The notes beneath the pieces were generated by a model. The model saw only the letters and a list, made by a program, of their open reading frames with translations, made no database searches and was not told where the DNA came from. A DNA stretch of 54,749 nucleotides from Planctomycetaceae bacterium (GTDB lineage Bacteria; Planctomycetota; Phycisphaerae; Sedimentisphaerales; Anaerohalosphaeraceae): the NCBI GenBank assembly GCA_021372945.1, contig JAJFTK010000045.1:1-54749 (forward strand), in the 5' to 3' direction. Shown in pieces: positions 7,159 to 15,519 of this stretch. The stretch's first letter is position 1; each line of letters starts with the position of its first letter. Position numbers and translations under genes: made by a program.

Positions 7159-9708
7159 ATGTTAACGCACATCACAATCAGGCAAATCGCACTTGGCGGA
7201 GCGGCATGGCTGATTGGTGCATCTGCACTCTTGCCCATGAACGCTCAGGCAGCTCGTAACGGCGGTGGCGGCGGTCGCGGCGGCGGCGGCGCAGTTCAGT
7301 CTGCCCCCCGCGGCGGTGGTGGCGGCGCAGTTCAGTCTGCTCCCCGCGGCGGCGGTGGCGGTGCAGTTCAGTCAGCCCCCCGCGGCGGTGGGGGAGGCAG
7401 AGCCGCTGCGGTTGAGTCTGCCCCGAGAGGCGGCGGCAGGTCTAATCCTGCTGCGCAGATGGATAGCCGCGCAATGCGGTCGCAGGGGCGAGCTGTCAAT
7501 CCGACACCAATGACGCAGCCTCAAATGGCCGCGCCCAGAAACAATAATTTTACCCCGTCTGACCGGGGCTTAAGTAGTTCTCGCAGTTCTCGCAGTAACG
7601 TTGCGGCCCAAACGAATGCGCCTGCCGCGGATCGCAGCCGTTCGATCCAGCCGCGGACGCCGGTGGTCCAGCGCAACCGAACGGTTGAGGTGGCGCCTCC
7701 CCGGCAGCAGTCCAATACGGCCGCTGTCGAAAGAAGCCGGTCCGTCCAGCCGCGCACACCGGTTGTTGAACGCAGCCGTACCACGGAAATCGCGGCTTCG
7801 CGACCGCAAACGACCCAGCCAAGCCGCGGCGCCAAGATCGTAGAGACAGACCGCGTCAATTCTTCGGCGACAGCCAAGACCGATCGAAAGGCGATCACGG
7901 AAACCATTACGGCTCCGCAGCGCCAGAATAAGCGAAGTACTGCTGATTCCATCGTGGCTCGTAAGGGCTCTTCCGACGTCAAGACCGCCGATCCCAGTGC
8001 GCGTGAAAAAGGCAGCGAGCCGGTTCGCGTGGATAGCTCCGCTGTCAAGGCCAAACCGGATCGCGTGCAAAGTTCTGCCCTGGCCCGTGACAGCAAAGCC
8101 GACCGCCAGGCCGACCGTCAGCCTGCGCTGACCGACCGGACGATCGATGCCGACAGGACCGCGGCCCGCGATAACCGTACAGCCGATCGTGACCGTACGG
8201 CTGATCGTGACCGTACGACCGATCGTGAACGCACGGCCGATCGCGACACCGTGAAAGAACGCGCCGTTGCGGCCGACCGGCTGACGCAGACCAACGACCG
8301 CGCGGCGGCCGACAGCAAGACGGAAACGCGCCAGCAGCGTACGGGCCGGATCGCTGCCCGGACCGACGAAGGAACCAGGGAGCTGCGGCAAAGCAACTTA
8401 AAAGAAGAGACCGTGAAACGCGCTCGCGTGTCCGGCACCGAACGCGTCACCGCGCAGGCTTCCGACGGTTTTCGCAATCGTCGATTGATTGCCGCCTCGG
8501 AGACCCGTCCGCACGGCACGCGCGACGTCGAGAAAGCCAATACGATCGTAGTCCGCGGCGACAACAACGTGATCGTCCAGGGCGACGTTAATGTTCGCCG
8601 CCCGCGGCCCTATATCAGGCCGCATCTCTATGGCCGGAACCTTGCCGCCTATCATCACAACGACTGGCACCATCATGGCGGCTCGTACTTCTCCTTTGGA
8701 TGGTCCAGCAGCAGTTGCGGCCGGGTGATCTGGGCCCCGTATCATTCGTATTGGGGGTTCAGCTACTACTATCCGCACTATCACCGCAAGTTCGTGTTCG
8801 TCAGCATCGGCGGATACTGGCCGCACGATTACAACTACATGCGCTATTACTGGTACGGCTGCCATCCGTATTACTGGTACGGAACGTACATCGTGCCGTC
8901 GCAGCCGGTTTACAATACGTACAACACGTACAACAATTATTACAGCACGACGCCGAGCACCGGCACGACCACGGACCAGACCAACGTCTATGACAATCCG
9001 CCGCTGACGTCCGCCCAGGATGTGACCACCGCGATCGATGCGCCCACTGACGAGAACATCGTCGATGTGGTTTTTGCCCAGGGTGTGAAGATCTTCGGCG
9101 CCGGCAACTATCCGGACGCGGTCGAACGGTTCCGCAGGGCCGTCCAGATGGATCCTCAAGACGTGATCGTTCCGTTCACGTATTCCCAGGCGCTGTTTGC
9201 CAATGGCGAATATGCCCTGGCGGCCAGCGTGCTCCGCGGCGCCATCCAGAATATCCCGGATGACGAGTTGACGATCTACTATCCGCGCGGCCTCTATGAC
9301 GATGAAAACGTGCTGACCCAGCAGATCCAGCGGCTTGAATCCACGGTTGCCGGCGAGCCGTTCAGCGCCGATTATCAGCTCCTGCTGGGCTACCAGTACC
9401 TGGGCATCGGCGACCTGCAGAAGGCCCGCGGGCCGCTGACCGAGGCGGTAAAGGACACGGCCAACAAGGATACAGCTATGAAGCTGCTTGAATTGGCCGA
9501 CAGGCTCGAGGCCGAAAACGCCAAGGCCGGCCAGGATGATGCTGTGATCGAGCAGTCCGGGGCGCAGGCCGTGACTCAGCAGCCCAGTCAGCCTCAGGCT
9601 GAGCAGCCCGGCCAGAGCCTGAGCGAGCAGCTGGGCCGAACCCCGGCTCCGCAGCCGGCTCCCAGCGTGAACCAGCAGCCTGTTCAGACTGCGATCCCGC
9701 AGCAGTAA
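7159..9708 (+). CDS. Large exported low-complexity protein with TPR-like C-terminus
   Basis: 849 aa from ATG 7159 (AAAGGAAAAGGGA upstream; an ATG 11 codons earlier would break the signal peptide). Signal peptide to about residue 32 (ALLPMNAQA). Then a Gly-rich run with three 12-residue copies of GGGGGAVQSAPR, a long Arg/Asp/Ser/Thr-rich disordered part with DRTADRDRTADRDRT repeats (to about 440), a beta-prone GDNNVIVQGDVNV stretch, an aromatic His/Tyr/Trp-rich region (about 495-600), and a helical TPR-like tail (about 635-785, DAVERFRRAVQMDPQD). Ends in a Gln/Pro-rich tail. Looks like a secreted or surface-attached structural protein; no enzyme motif seen. Confidence 0.78.
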   Translation: MLTHITIRQIALGGAAWLIGASALLPMNAQAARNGGGGGRGGGGAVQSAPRGGGGGAVQSAPRGGGGGAVQSAPRGGGGGRAAAVESAPRGGGRSNPAAQMDSRAMRSQGRAVNPTPMTQPQMAAPRNNNFTPSDRGLSSSRSSRSNVAAQTNAPAADRSRSIQPRTPVVQRNRTVEVAPPRQQSNTAAVERSRSVQPRTPVVERSRTTEIAASRPQTTQPSRGAKIVETDRVNSSATAKTDRKAITETITAPQRQNKRSTADSIVARKGSSDVKTADPSAREKGSEPVRVDSSAVKAKPDRVQSSALARDSKADRQADRQPALTDRTIDADRTAARDNRTADRDRTADRDRTTDRERTADRDTVKERAVAADRLTQTNDRAAADSKTETRQQRTGRIAARTDEGTRELRQSNLKEETVKRARVSGTERVTAQASDGFRNRRLIAASETRPHGTRDVEKANTIVVRGDNNVIVQGDVNVRRPRPYIRPHLYGRNLAAYHHNDWHHHGGSYFSFGWSSSSCGRVIWAPYHSYWGFSYYYPHYHRKFVFVSIGGYWPHDYNYMRYYWYGCHPYYWYGTYIVPSQPVYNTYNTYNNYYSTTPSTGTTTDQTNVYDNPPLTSAQDVTTAIDAPTDENIVDVVFAQGVKIFGAGNYPDAVERFRRAVQMDPQDVIVPFTYSQALFANGEYALAASVLRGAIQNIPDDELTIYYPRGLYDDENVLTQQIQRLESTVAGEPFSADYQLLLGYQYLGIGDLQKARGPLTEAVKDTANKDTAMKLLELADRLEAENAKAGQDDAVIEQSGAQAVTQQPSQPQAEQPGQSLSEQLGRTPAPQPAPSVNQQPVQTAIPQQ
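7291..7398 (+). repeat. 36-bp tandem repeat, three copies, inside the exported protein gene
   Basis: The string GCAGTTCAGTC recurs at 7291, 7327 and 7363, exactly 36 bp apart, with a fourth diverged copy following. The period is a multiple of three, so copy changes keep the frame and only alter the number of Gly-rich 12-residue units. Confidence 0.8.
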
Positions 9709-9728
9709 GTACGCTTGAAAGGGTGAAC

Positions 9729-10877
9729 GTGAGAAGCTTATTTTACATGTCTGTACTTTGTGTGACCGCCGCGATGCTTTGCGGCGGTCCTTTTTCAGAA
9801 TACCAGGTTACGCAAGGCGCCCGCTGCCTGGCGCCTGATCTGGACGAATTCGGCGGTCTGGTTTGGCAGCAATGGTATGAGGATACTACCTACGCTGACT
9901 GGGATATTTACCTGTGTGACCTGAATACGACCGATGCGGCCATCCCCGTTGTCACCTGGCCCGGCAATCAGCAGCACCCGGCCGTGTGGAAGGATCGCGT
10001 GATCTTTGAAGACGAGTACGCCGACGACGATCACGACATCTACGTCAAGGACATCGTGTCAGGTCTCGATCCGAATGCCATAGCCGCCACCGGATCGGAT
10101 GACCGCGCGCCGGTCATGCACGGCAACACGGCCGCCTGGCAGCGGTTGTATGTCGGTGCCGCCCCGGGCGAGTCTGATTGGGATATCCTGATAGCCGACA
10201 TTACCGAACTGGGCGAACCGGCCATTTACTGGGCGGCTTCATTTGTCGGAAACCAGGAGGCGGCCGCCATCTATCGCTCGATCGTCGCCTGGCAGGATGA
10301 TTATTACGGCGACTGGGATATCACCAGCACCGATGTCTGGCTCAAGGACGACCCGCGCGAACAGCCGATCGTTCTGGAGGAAGGTCAGCAGGAGCAGCCG
10401 GCGATTTGGAAGAACCGGGTGGTCTGGACCCGAGAGTTGCCCGATAAGACGCATGACATCATGGCGGCCGATATCAGCGATCCGGCCAACCCGGTGATCT
10501 TTGCCCTGACCGACAACGCCTCCGACCAGCTTAATCCCGACATCTATGAGCACATTGCCGTTTGGCAGGACAACCGCAACGGCCACTGGGATATTTACGG
10601 CTACAACTTTATCACGCGCCGCTCTTTTCGCATTACCGATGACCCGGCCGACCAAACCGCCCCCACGATCGGCGGCGGCTTTGTCGCCTGGACGGATCTT
10701 CGCGGCGGCGCCGAGGCGATCTGGGCGGCGCATCTGGACGGCGCGGCGGCGGCGAGCTGCGATTTTCCCCCCGCCGGCGACCTGGACGGCAACTGCCGCG
10801 TCAACCTGGCCGATGTGCTTGAATTAAGCGAAGGCTGGCTGGCCTGCGGCCTTGAGCCCATTTCCGCCTGCCAGTAA
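9729..10877 (+). CDS. Exported TolB-like beta-propeller protein with dockerin-like tail
   Basis: 382 aa from GTG 9729, placed 5 nt after AAAGGG (the GTG at 9723 would sit inside that site). Signal peptide SLFYMSVLCVTAAMLCGG. The body is made of about six blade repeats of the type xAVWQDxRNGxWDIYxxD (for example VWQQWYEDTTYADWDIYLCD, VWQDNRNGHWDIYGYN), as in TolB-type propellers. The C-terminus GDLDGNCRVNLADVLELSEGW is one half-dockerin-like calcium loop, a common tail on exported planctomycete proteins. It lies 20 bp after the repeat-protein gene, so they are probably cotranscribed. Likely a secreted binding or scaffold protein; ligand unknown. Confidence 0.78.
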   Translation: MRSLFYMSVLCVTAAMLCGGPFSEYQVTQGARCLAPDLDEFGGLVWQQWYEDTTYADWDIYLCDLNTTDAAIPVVTWPGNQQHPAVWKDRVIFEDEYADDDHDIYVKDIVSGLDPNAIAATGSDDRAPVMHGNTAAWQRLYVGAAPGESDWDILIADITELGEPAIYWAASFVGNQEAAAIYRSIVAWQDDYYGDWDITSTDVWLKDDPREQPIVLEEGQQEQPAIWKNRVVWTRELPDKTHDIMAADISDPANPVIFALTDNASDQLNPDIYEHIAVWQDNRNGHWDIYGYNFITRRSFRITDDPADQTAPTIGGGFVAWTDLRGGAEAIWAAHLDGAAAASCDFPPAGDLDGNCRVNLADVLELSEGWLACGLEPISACQ

Positions 10878-10927
10878 AACGCCAGTCTGTATTTTCACCT
10901 GCCGCAATCAGGCCCCCAAGTTTTCTC

Positions 10928-10956
10928 TATACACCCCTTGCTTTGAGGGTTATAAT
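10928..10956 (+). promoter_or_regulatory. promoter of the DUF1080 gene
   Basis: TATACA (10928-10933), 17-bp spacer, TATAAT (10951-10956). The -10 is perfect, the -35 matches at four of six positions. Start point near 10963; the gene begins at 10998 after AGGAGG. Confidence 0.5.
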
Positions 10957-10997
10957 TTCCGCATTGAAATGAACAATGAAAGCAATCAGGAGGTACT

Positions 10998-11738
10998 ATG
11001 AAATCGCTGAGCTGTTGTCTGGTTATACTGACCGTGAGTGTTGCATGGGCGGCCGAGCAGCCGACTCAATGGGCCGTCCATGATCCGAACCGGCCGATGG
11101 CGCCGGTGGTTACGCCGGGACAAACACCCCAGGACCCGCCCTCGGATGCGGTCGTCCTCTTCGAGGGCAAGGATCTATCGGCATGGTCCAGCCTCAAGGA
11201 CGGCGGCGACGCCAAGTGGAAGGTTGCCGACGGCTATATGGAAGTGGCCGCCAAGGCCGGCGACATCCAGACCCGCCAGGCCTTCGGCTCCTGCCAGCTT
11301 CACATCGAATGGCGCACCCCCGACCAGGTCAAGGGCGACAGCCAGGGCCGCGGCAACAGCGGTATCTTCCTGATGAGCAAGTACGAGGTGCAGGTGCTGG
11401 ACACGTATAACAACAAGACCTACGCCGACGGGCAGGCCGGCGCCATCTATGGCCAAAAGCCCCCGCTGGTCAACGTCTGCAGACAGCCGGGCCAGTGGCA
11501 GACCTACGATATTATCTTTCACGCGCCTAAATTCGAGGGCGAAAAGGTTGTACGGCCCGCGACCATTACCGTGCTGCAGAACGGCGTGCTTGTGCAGGAT
11601 CATTGGGAGATCAAAGGCTCGACCTTCCACAAGACCCCGCCGAAGTATGAACCGCACGCCGACAAGATGCCGCTCAAGCTGCAGGACCACGGCAACCCGA
11701 CGCGGTTTAGAAACATTTGGATCCGGCCGTTGGATTAA
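10998..11738 (+). CDS. DUF1080 (3-keto-disaccharide hydrolase-type) exported protein
   Basis: 246 aa. Signal peptide MKSLSCCLVILTVSVAWAAE, then a single DUF1080 domain (about residues 50-245): LFEGKDLSAWSS, AKWKVADGYMEVAAKAGDI, FGSCQLHIEWRTP, the GRGNSGIFLMSKYEVQVLD core, WQTYDIIFHAP and the final FRNIWIRPLD. The beta-jelly-roll family is greatly expanded in planctomycetes and verrucomicrobia and acts on 3-keto sugars or polysaccharides outside the cytoplasm (family knowledge). Strong AGGAGG start site, own promoter. Confidence 0.92.
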   Translation: MKSLSCCLVILTVSVAWAAEQPTQWAVHDPNRPMAPVVTPGQTPQDPPSDAVVLFEGKDLSAWSSLKDGGDAKWKVADGYMEVAAKAGDIQTRQAFGSCQLHIEWRTPDQVKGDSQGRGNSGIFLMSKYEVQVLDTYNNKTYADGQAGAIYGQKPPLVNVCRQPGQWQTYDIIFHAPKFEGEKVVRPATITVLQNGVLVQDHWEIKGSTFHKTPPKYEPHADKMPLKLQDHGNPTRFRNIWIRPLD

Positions 11739-11742
11739 ATCA

Positions 11743-11894
11743 TAACCACGAATGGACACGAAGACATTTTTTGACGGGATTAACAGGATAAAAGGATTTA
11801 ACCACGGAATGCACGGAAATACACGGACACTGTTTAATCTATTTTTATTCTGTGTCATTCCGTGACTTCCGTGGTTTAAAAATTAATCCTGTCT
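11743..11894. repeat. intergenic inverted repeat, ACCACGGAA family, copy 1
   Basis: Arms centred on 11801-11830 (ACCACGGAATGCACGGAAAT) and 11850-11877 (CATTCCGTGACTTCCGTGGT) face each other across a 20-bp AT-rich loop. Outside them GGATTAACAGGAT and ATTAATCCTGTC extend the palindrome, and a partial arm (ACCACGAATGGACACGAAGA) starts at 11746. Same family as 32976-33053 and 37477-37555. It fills the gap before the helicase gene and would form a long RNA hairpin. Confidence 0.8.
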
Positions 11895-11913
11895 AAAAGG
11901 AAGCAGAGAATAA

Positions 11914-13161
11914 TTGAAATTTACCGAACTTGATCTAAAACCTGAAATTCTCAAAGCCCTGGAAAAGAAGGGCTATATCGATTTGACTCCCATCCAGGAG
12001 CAGACGTTCCCGCACGTTCTGGCCGGTCGTGACCTGATCGCGCTGGCGGAAACGGGCTCCGGCAAGACGGCGGCCTGCGCCATTCCCGTGGTGCAGTCGG
12101 TCGATCCCAATTGCAAAGAGGTGCAGGCGCTGATCCTGGTGCCTACGCGCGAGTTGGCGCTTCAGTACGTCGATGAGATCTCGTGGATCGCCAAAGAAAC
12201 CGCTGTCAGCGCGTTCGCGGTCTATGGCGGCTTTTCCATGGACATACAAAAAAGCAAGCTCGCCCACGGCGTGCAGGCCCTGGTCGCCACGCCGGGACGC
12301 CTGATCGACCTGCTGTATAATTCGCCGCTGCGGTTGGCGAACGTTCGCTATTTCGTTCTCGACGAAGCGGATGAGATGCTCGACCAGGGCTTTCTGCCGG
12401 ATATCGAGTTCATCTTCTCGTGCATGGTCCACCAGCATCACACGATGCTCTTCAGCGCCACGATGCCAAGTGAGATCAAACAGCTTTCGCAGCGCTATCT
12501 GCGCGACCCCGTGCTGATCGAATTGATCGCCGCCCAGAAGGCGCCGTCGTCGCTGAGCCACTACTTCGAAGTCGTGCAGCCGCATCATCGCTTCGAAAAG
12601 CTGCTGGAACTGCTCGAATCCGAAAAGCCCGAGCAGGCGATCATCTTTGCCTCCAGCCGCAATAGCTGCGAAAAGGTTTATGACCAGCTCAAAAAGAAGC
12701 TCGATTCGGTCGAGCAGATCCACGGCGGGCTCGACCAGAACCGCCGCACGAGCCTGTTCCGGCGGTTCAAACGGCTCGACATTCGATTTCTCGTGGCCTC
12801 GGATATCGCCTCGCGCGGCCTGGATTTTTCGCATACGACGCACATTATCAATTATGATCTGCCGCACAATCCGGATGCCTACACGCATCGCACCGGCCGC
12901 ACCGCCCGCATGGGCCGCGAGGGCAAGGCGATCACGTTTGTGACCCCGAAAGATCTGCGCAAGCTCAAGGCCATCATCCGCGCCAATGGCCTCCAACCGC
13001 ATTGGGTTGGCGAAGCGCCCGACCTCGATAAAGTTGGCGGCAAGCGTTCCGGCGGCGGGCAGCGCGGCAAGGGGGGTCAGCGCGGCCGCGGTCAAGGCGG
13101 CGGCAATCGCCGGCATGGAAGACCGCAGCATAAAAGGTCCGAGCCCAAGAAACAGGAATAG
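11914..13161 (+). CDS. DEAD-box ATP-dependent RNA helicase
   Basis: 415 aa from a TTG at 11914; no better start exists and the N-terminal FTELDLKPEILKALEKKGY Q-motif region needs it. All motifs are present: Q motif with TPIQ, motif I AETGSGKT, Ia PTRELALQ, Ib TPGR, II DEAD (about residues 150-153), III SAT, IV IIFASSR, V ASRGLD and VI HRTGRTARMG. A basic Gly/Arg-rich tail (about 370-415) would bind RNA. Closest to the RhlE/SrmB/CshA group of helicases acting in ribosome assembly or mRNA decay. Followed 9 bp later by gmhA. Confidence 0.95.
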   Translation: MKFTELDLKPEILKALEKKGYIDLTPIQEQTFPHVLAGRDLIALAETGSGKTAACAIPVVQSVDPNCKEVQALILVPTRELALQYVDEISWIAKETAVSAFAVYGGFSMDIQKSKLAHGVQALVATPGRLIDLLYNSPLRLANVRYFVLDEADEMLDQGFLPDIEFIFSCMVHQHHTMLFSATMPSEIKQLSQRYLRDPVLIELIAAQKAPSSLSHYFEVVQPHHRFEKLLELLESEKPEQAIIFASSRNSCEKVYDQLKKKLDSVEQIHGGLDQNRRTSLFRRFKRLDIRFLVASDIASRGLDFSHTTHIINYDLPHNPDAYTHRTGRTARMGREGKAITFVTPKDLRKLKAIIRANGLQPHWVGEAPDLDKVGGKRSGGGQRGKGGQRGRGQGGGNRRHGRPQHKRSEPKKQE

Positions 13162-13170
13162 GATCGCTCG

Positions 13171-13743
13171 ATGGATTCGAAAACCAAACGCGTACTGGAT
13201 ACGATCTCGCTGCATAAGAAACTGCTGGCTCAGCTTGAAACCGAATGCCTGGAAACAATCGCATCGGCGGCAAGGATGCTCATCGACTGCATCCGTTCCG
13301 GCGGCTGCATGTACATCTGCGGCAATGGCGGCTCGGCGGCCGACGCCCAGCATATCGCCGCCGAACTGGTGGGGCGGTTCGTCCGCGAGCGCAAAGGTCT
13401 GCCCGCCATCGCGCTGACGACAGATACCTCCGTGCTGACCTCGATTGCCAACGATTACGGCTTTGAGCAGGTCTTTGCGCGACAGGTTGAAGCGCTGCTG
13501 AAGGATGGCGAAGTGCTGTGGGCCTTCTCCACCAGCGGAACCAGCAAAAATGTTCTGGCCGCCGCCAAGCTCGCCAAACAGAAGGGCGGCAAGGTCCTGG
13601 CCTTTACGGGCAAAAAGAATTCACCCCTGGAGAACACCGCCGACCTGACCATCTGCGTCGAAGGCCCGACTGCGACGGTCCAGGAGATCCAGCAGGTGGC
13701 CTATCATATCATTTGCGATTTAGTCGAAGAGGCGTTTGCGTAG
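13171..13743 (+). CDS. gmhA: Phosphoheptose isomerase (sedoheptulose 7-phosphate isomerase)
   Basis: 190 aa, a single SIS domain. CGNGGSAADAQHIAAELVGRF (its core GNGGSAADAQH) is the GmhA substrate-binding signature, with FSTSGTSKNVL as the phosphate-binding loop and VQEIQQVAYHIICD carrying the conserved Glu/His near the C-terminus. It converts sedoheptulose 7-phosphate to D-glycero-D-manno-heptose 7-phosphate, the first step of heptose supply for lipopolysaccharide or glycans. Usual length is about 190. Probably cotranscribed with the helicase. No other heptose gene lies in the window. Confidence 0.92.
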   Translation: MDSKTKRVLDTISLHKKLLAQLETECLETIASAARMLIDCIRSGGCMYICGNGGSAADAQHIAAELVGRFVRERKGLPAIALTTDTSVLTSIANDYGFEQVFARQVEALLKDGEVLWAFSTSGTSKNVLAAAKLAKQKGGKVLAFTGKKNSPLENTADLTICVEGPTATVQEIQQVAYHIICDLVEEAFA

Positions 13744-13797
13744 GCATTTGTATAGACCCGAAAACTGGAAAGTCATTTAGCTAAAGCGGCGTTATGT

Positions 13798-13832
13798 GTC
13801 CTTCATTCCTCGCTGCGCTTGAAATGAAGGAC
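13798..13832. terminator. perfect 10-bp stem-loop between convergent genes
   Basis: GTCCTTCATT (13798-13807) pairs perfectly with AATGAAGGAC (13823-13832). It lies between gmhA and the convergent UPF0210 gene and could stop transcripts from both sides, although there is no T-run, so it may be a repeat rather than a terminator. Confidence 0.4.
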
Positions 13833-13858
13833 AAGAGGGTGGGAGGGCGTTTCTGATA

Positions 13859-13904
13859 CCGGCGGCTCACGCCGCCGGCTAAGTAACTGCCGAGCCTTCG
13901 GCTC
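13859..13904. repeat. two short GC-rich palindromes
   Basis: CCGGCGGC-TCAC-GCCGCCGG (13859-13878) and GAGCC-TTC-GGCTC (13892-13904) stand in tandem in the 260-bp gap between gmhA and the UPF0210 gene. They belong to the general class of hairpin repeats that litter intergenic DNA here. The rest of the gap (13905-14003) shows nothing recognisable. Confidence 0.6.
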
Positions 13905-14003
13905 TCGACTGCGATTGGCGAAATATCAGCCCGGTCATGTGAGAGGTTGGGTTATTTTGTTACCCCCGGCCGCATGGTCGCCTTCTGCGCAGGCTCTCAA
14001 CTA

Positions 14004-15365
14004 CTAGTTTCGCAGGGATTTGATGGGGGCGGGCATGCGGCCCTTGCGGTTGATGAATTTGAAGCTTGCCTTTTTCGCCACCGGCATAATGGGCGCTGTC
14101 CCCAGGAGGCCGCCGAAGTGCACCACTTGGCCTGCGCGTTTGCCGGGCACGGGGATCACGCGGACGCTGGTGGTTTTGTTATTGGCCACGCCGATGGCAA
14201 GCTCATCGGCGATGATGGCGCTGATGACGTCCGCCGGCGTCGAGCCGGGGATCGCGAACATATCCATGCCCACTGAGCACACGCTGGTCAGGGCCTCCAG
14301 CTTCTCCAGCGTCAATGCGCCCTCCTGCACCGCGCGAATCATCCCGGCGTCCTCGCTGACGGGGATGAACGTCCCCGAAAGCCCGCCCACGTGGCCCGAG
14401 GCCATCGCGCCGCCTTTTTTCACCGCGTCGATCAAGAGCGCCAGCGCCGCCGTCGTTCCCGGCAGTCCCATCCGGTGAATGCCCATCGCCTCGATGATCT
14501 CGGCGACCGAATCGCCCGCTGCCGGCGTTGCCGCCAGCGAGATATCCACGATGCCGAACGGCAGTTCCAGCAGCGACGCCACCTCGCGCCCGATCAGTTC
14601 GCCCGCCCGCGTGATCTTGAACACAGTTCGCTTGATGACCTCCGACAGTTCCGTCAGGTCGCAGTCCGGGTTTTGTTCGACGACCGCCTTGACCACGCCG
14701 GGACCGCTGATGCCGACGTTGAGCGAGTAGTCGCCTTCGCCGATGCCGTGATGCGCCCCGGCCATGAACGGGTTATCCTCCGGCACGTTGGCAAACACCG
14801 CGACCTTGGCGCAGCCGATGCCCGTCTTGCTGCGTACCGCCAGATCCTTGAGGATGTGCCCGAACCGCTCGATGGCCGTCATATTGAGCCCCGCCTGCGT
14901 CGTGCCCAGGTTGAAGAACGAGCACACGCGCTTGGTCTGCGACAGCGCCTGCGGCAGGGCGGCCATCAGGTTCTCATCCGACGCCGTCAGCCCCTTTTGC
15001 ACGTGCCCGCCAAAGCCGCCGATAAAGTCGATGTCCGCCTGCGTCGCTGCGTGATCGAGCGTCCTGGCGATCCGCACCGCCGTCGCCTCCGTCTTTGGCA
15101 AGGGCTCTGCCAGTATCGACACCGGCGTCACCGCGATCCGCCGGTTGATGACCGGCACGCCATACTTATGCTCCATCGCGTCGGCCGCCGCGTTGACCTT
15201 CCTGCCCAGGCTCACCAGCCGCTGCTCGATCCGCCCGCAAAAATGATCGACATCGCGGTCCATGCAGTCCTTCAGGTTGATGCCCAGCGTGACCGTGCGG
15301 ATATCGAACTTCTGCCGCAGGGTCATGTTGACGGTTTCAAAAATTTCCTCGACGGTGATCGACAT
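14004..15365 (-). CDS. UPF0210 / PFL-family protein (DUF711)
   Basis: 453 aa, the full length of the family. Conserved blocks include TLGINLKDCMDRDV near the N-terminus, FIGGFGGHVQKGLT, FFNLGTTQAGLNM, GAHHGIGEGDYSLNVGISGPGVV, GMDMFAIPGSTP and the Gly-rich end VVHFGGLLGTAPIM. The family is widespread and related to glycyl-radical/PFL-like folds, but its reaction is unknown. In many genomes it is paired with a small ACT-domain protein (UPF0237); none is adjacent here. ATG 15365 follows AAAGGAA at 7 nt. Single gene, convergent with gmhA. Confidence 0.9.
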   Translation of the reverse strand: MSITVEEIFETVNMTLRQKFDIRTVTLGINLKDCMDRDVDHFCGRIEQRLVSLGRKVNAAADAMEHKYGVPVINRRIAVTPVSILAEPLPKTEATAVRIARTLDHAATQADIDFIGGFGGHVQKGLTASDENLMAALPQALSQTKRVCSFFNLGTTQAGLNMTAIERFGHILKDLAVRSKTGIGCAKVAVFANVPEDNPFMAGAHHGIGEGDYSLNVGISGPGVVKAVVEQNPDCDLTELSEVIKRTVFKITRAGELIGREVASLLELPFGIVDISLAATPAAGDSVAEIIEAMGIHRMGLPGTTAALALLIDAVKKGGAMASGHVGGLSGTFIPVSEDAGMIRAVQEGALTLEKLEALTSVCSVGMDMFAIPGSTPADVISAIIADELAIGVANNKTTSVRVIPVPGKRAGQVVHFGGLLGTAPIMPVAKKASFKFINRKGRMPAPIKSLRN

Positions 15366-15519
15366 TCCAAATTCCTTTCATTGCCAGATTGCAGACGCTA
15401 TTGTAGTCCGGCCGACTCGATATGCACGAAAAAAACCTGTGTAGCCTTGACGAAGAAGGGTTCTGCCGTAAGGCAGGTTGTACCTGTACCCGCTTTTGCA
15501 GACCCCGCGCGCCGCCGCT

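Noticed and set aside
11743..11894. Insertion sequence with terminal inverted repeats
   Set aside because: The arms enclose only about 20 bp of AT-rich DNA and no transposase; better described as a REP/MITE-like palindrome.
11935..13353. 472-codon minus-strand frame opposite the helicase and gmhA
   Set aside because: All helicase and GmhA motifs are on the plus strand; the frame is a codon-bias shadow.
13798..13832. Classical rho-independent terminator for gmhA
   Set aside because: The stem is perfect but no T-run follows on either strand; kept at low confidence as a convergent stem-loop.
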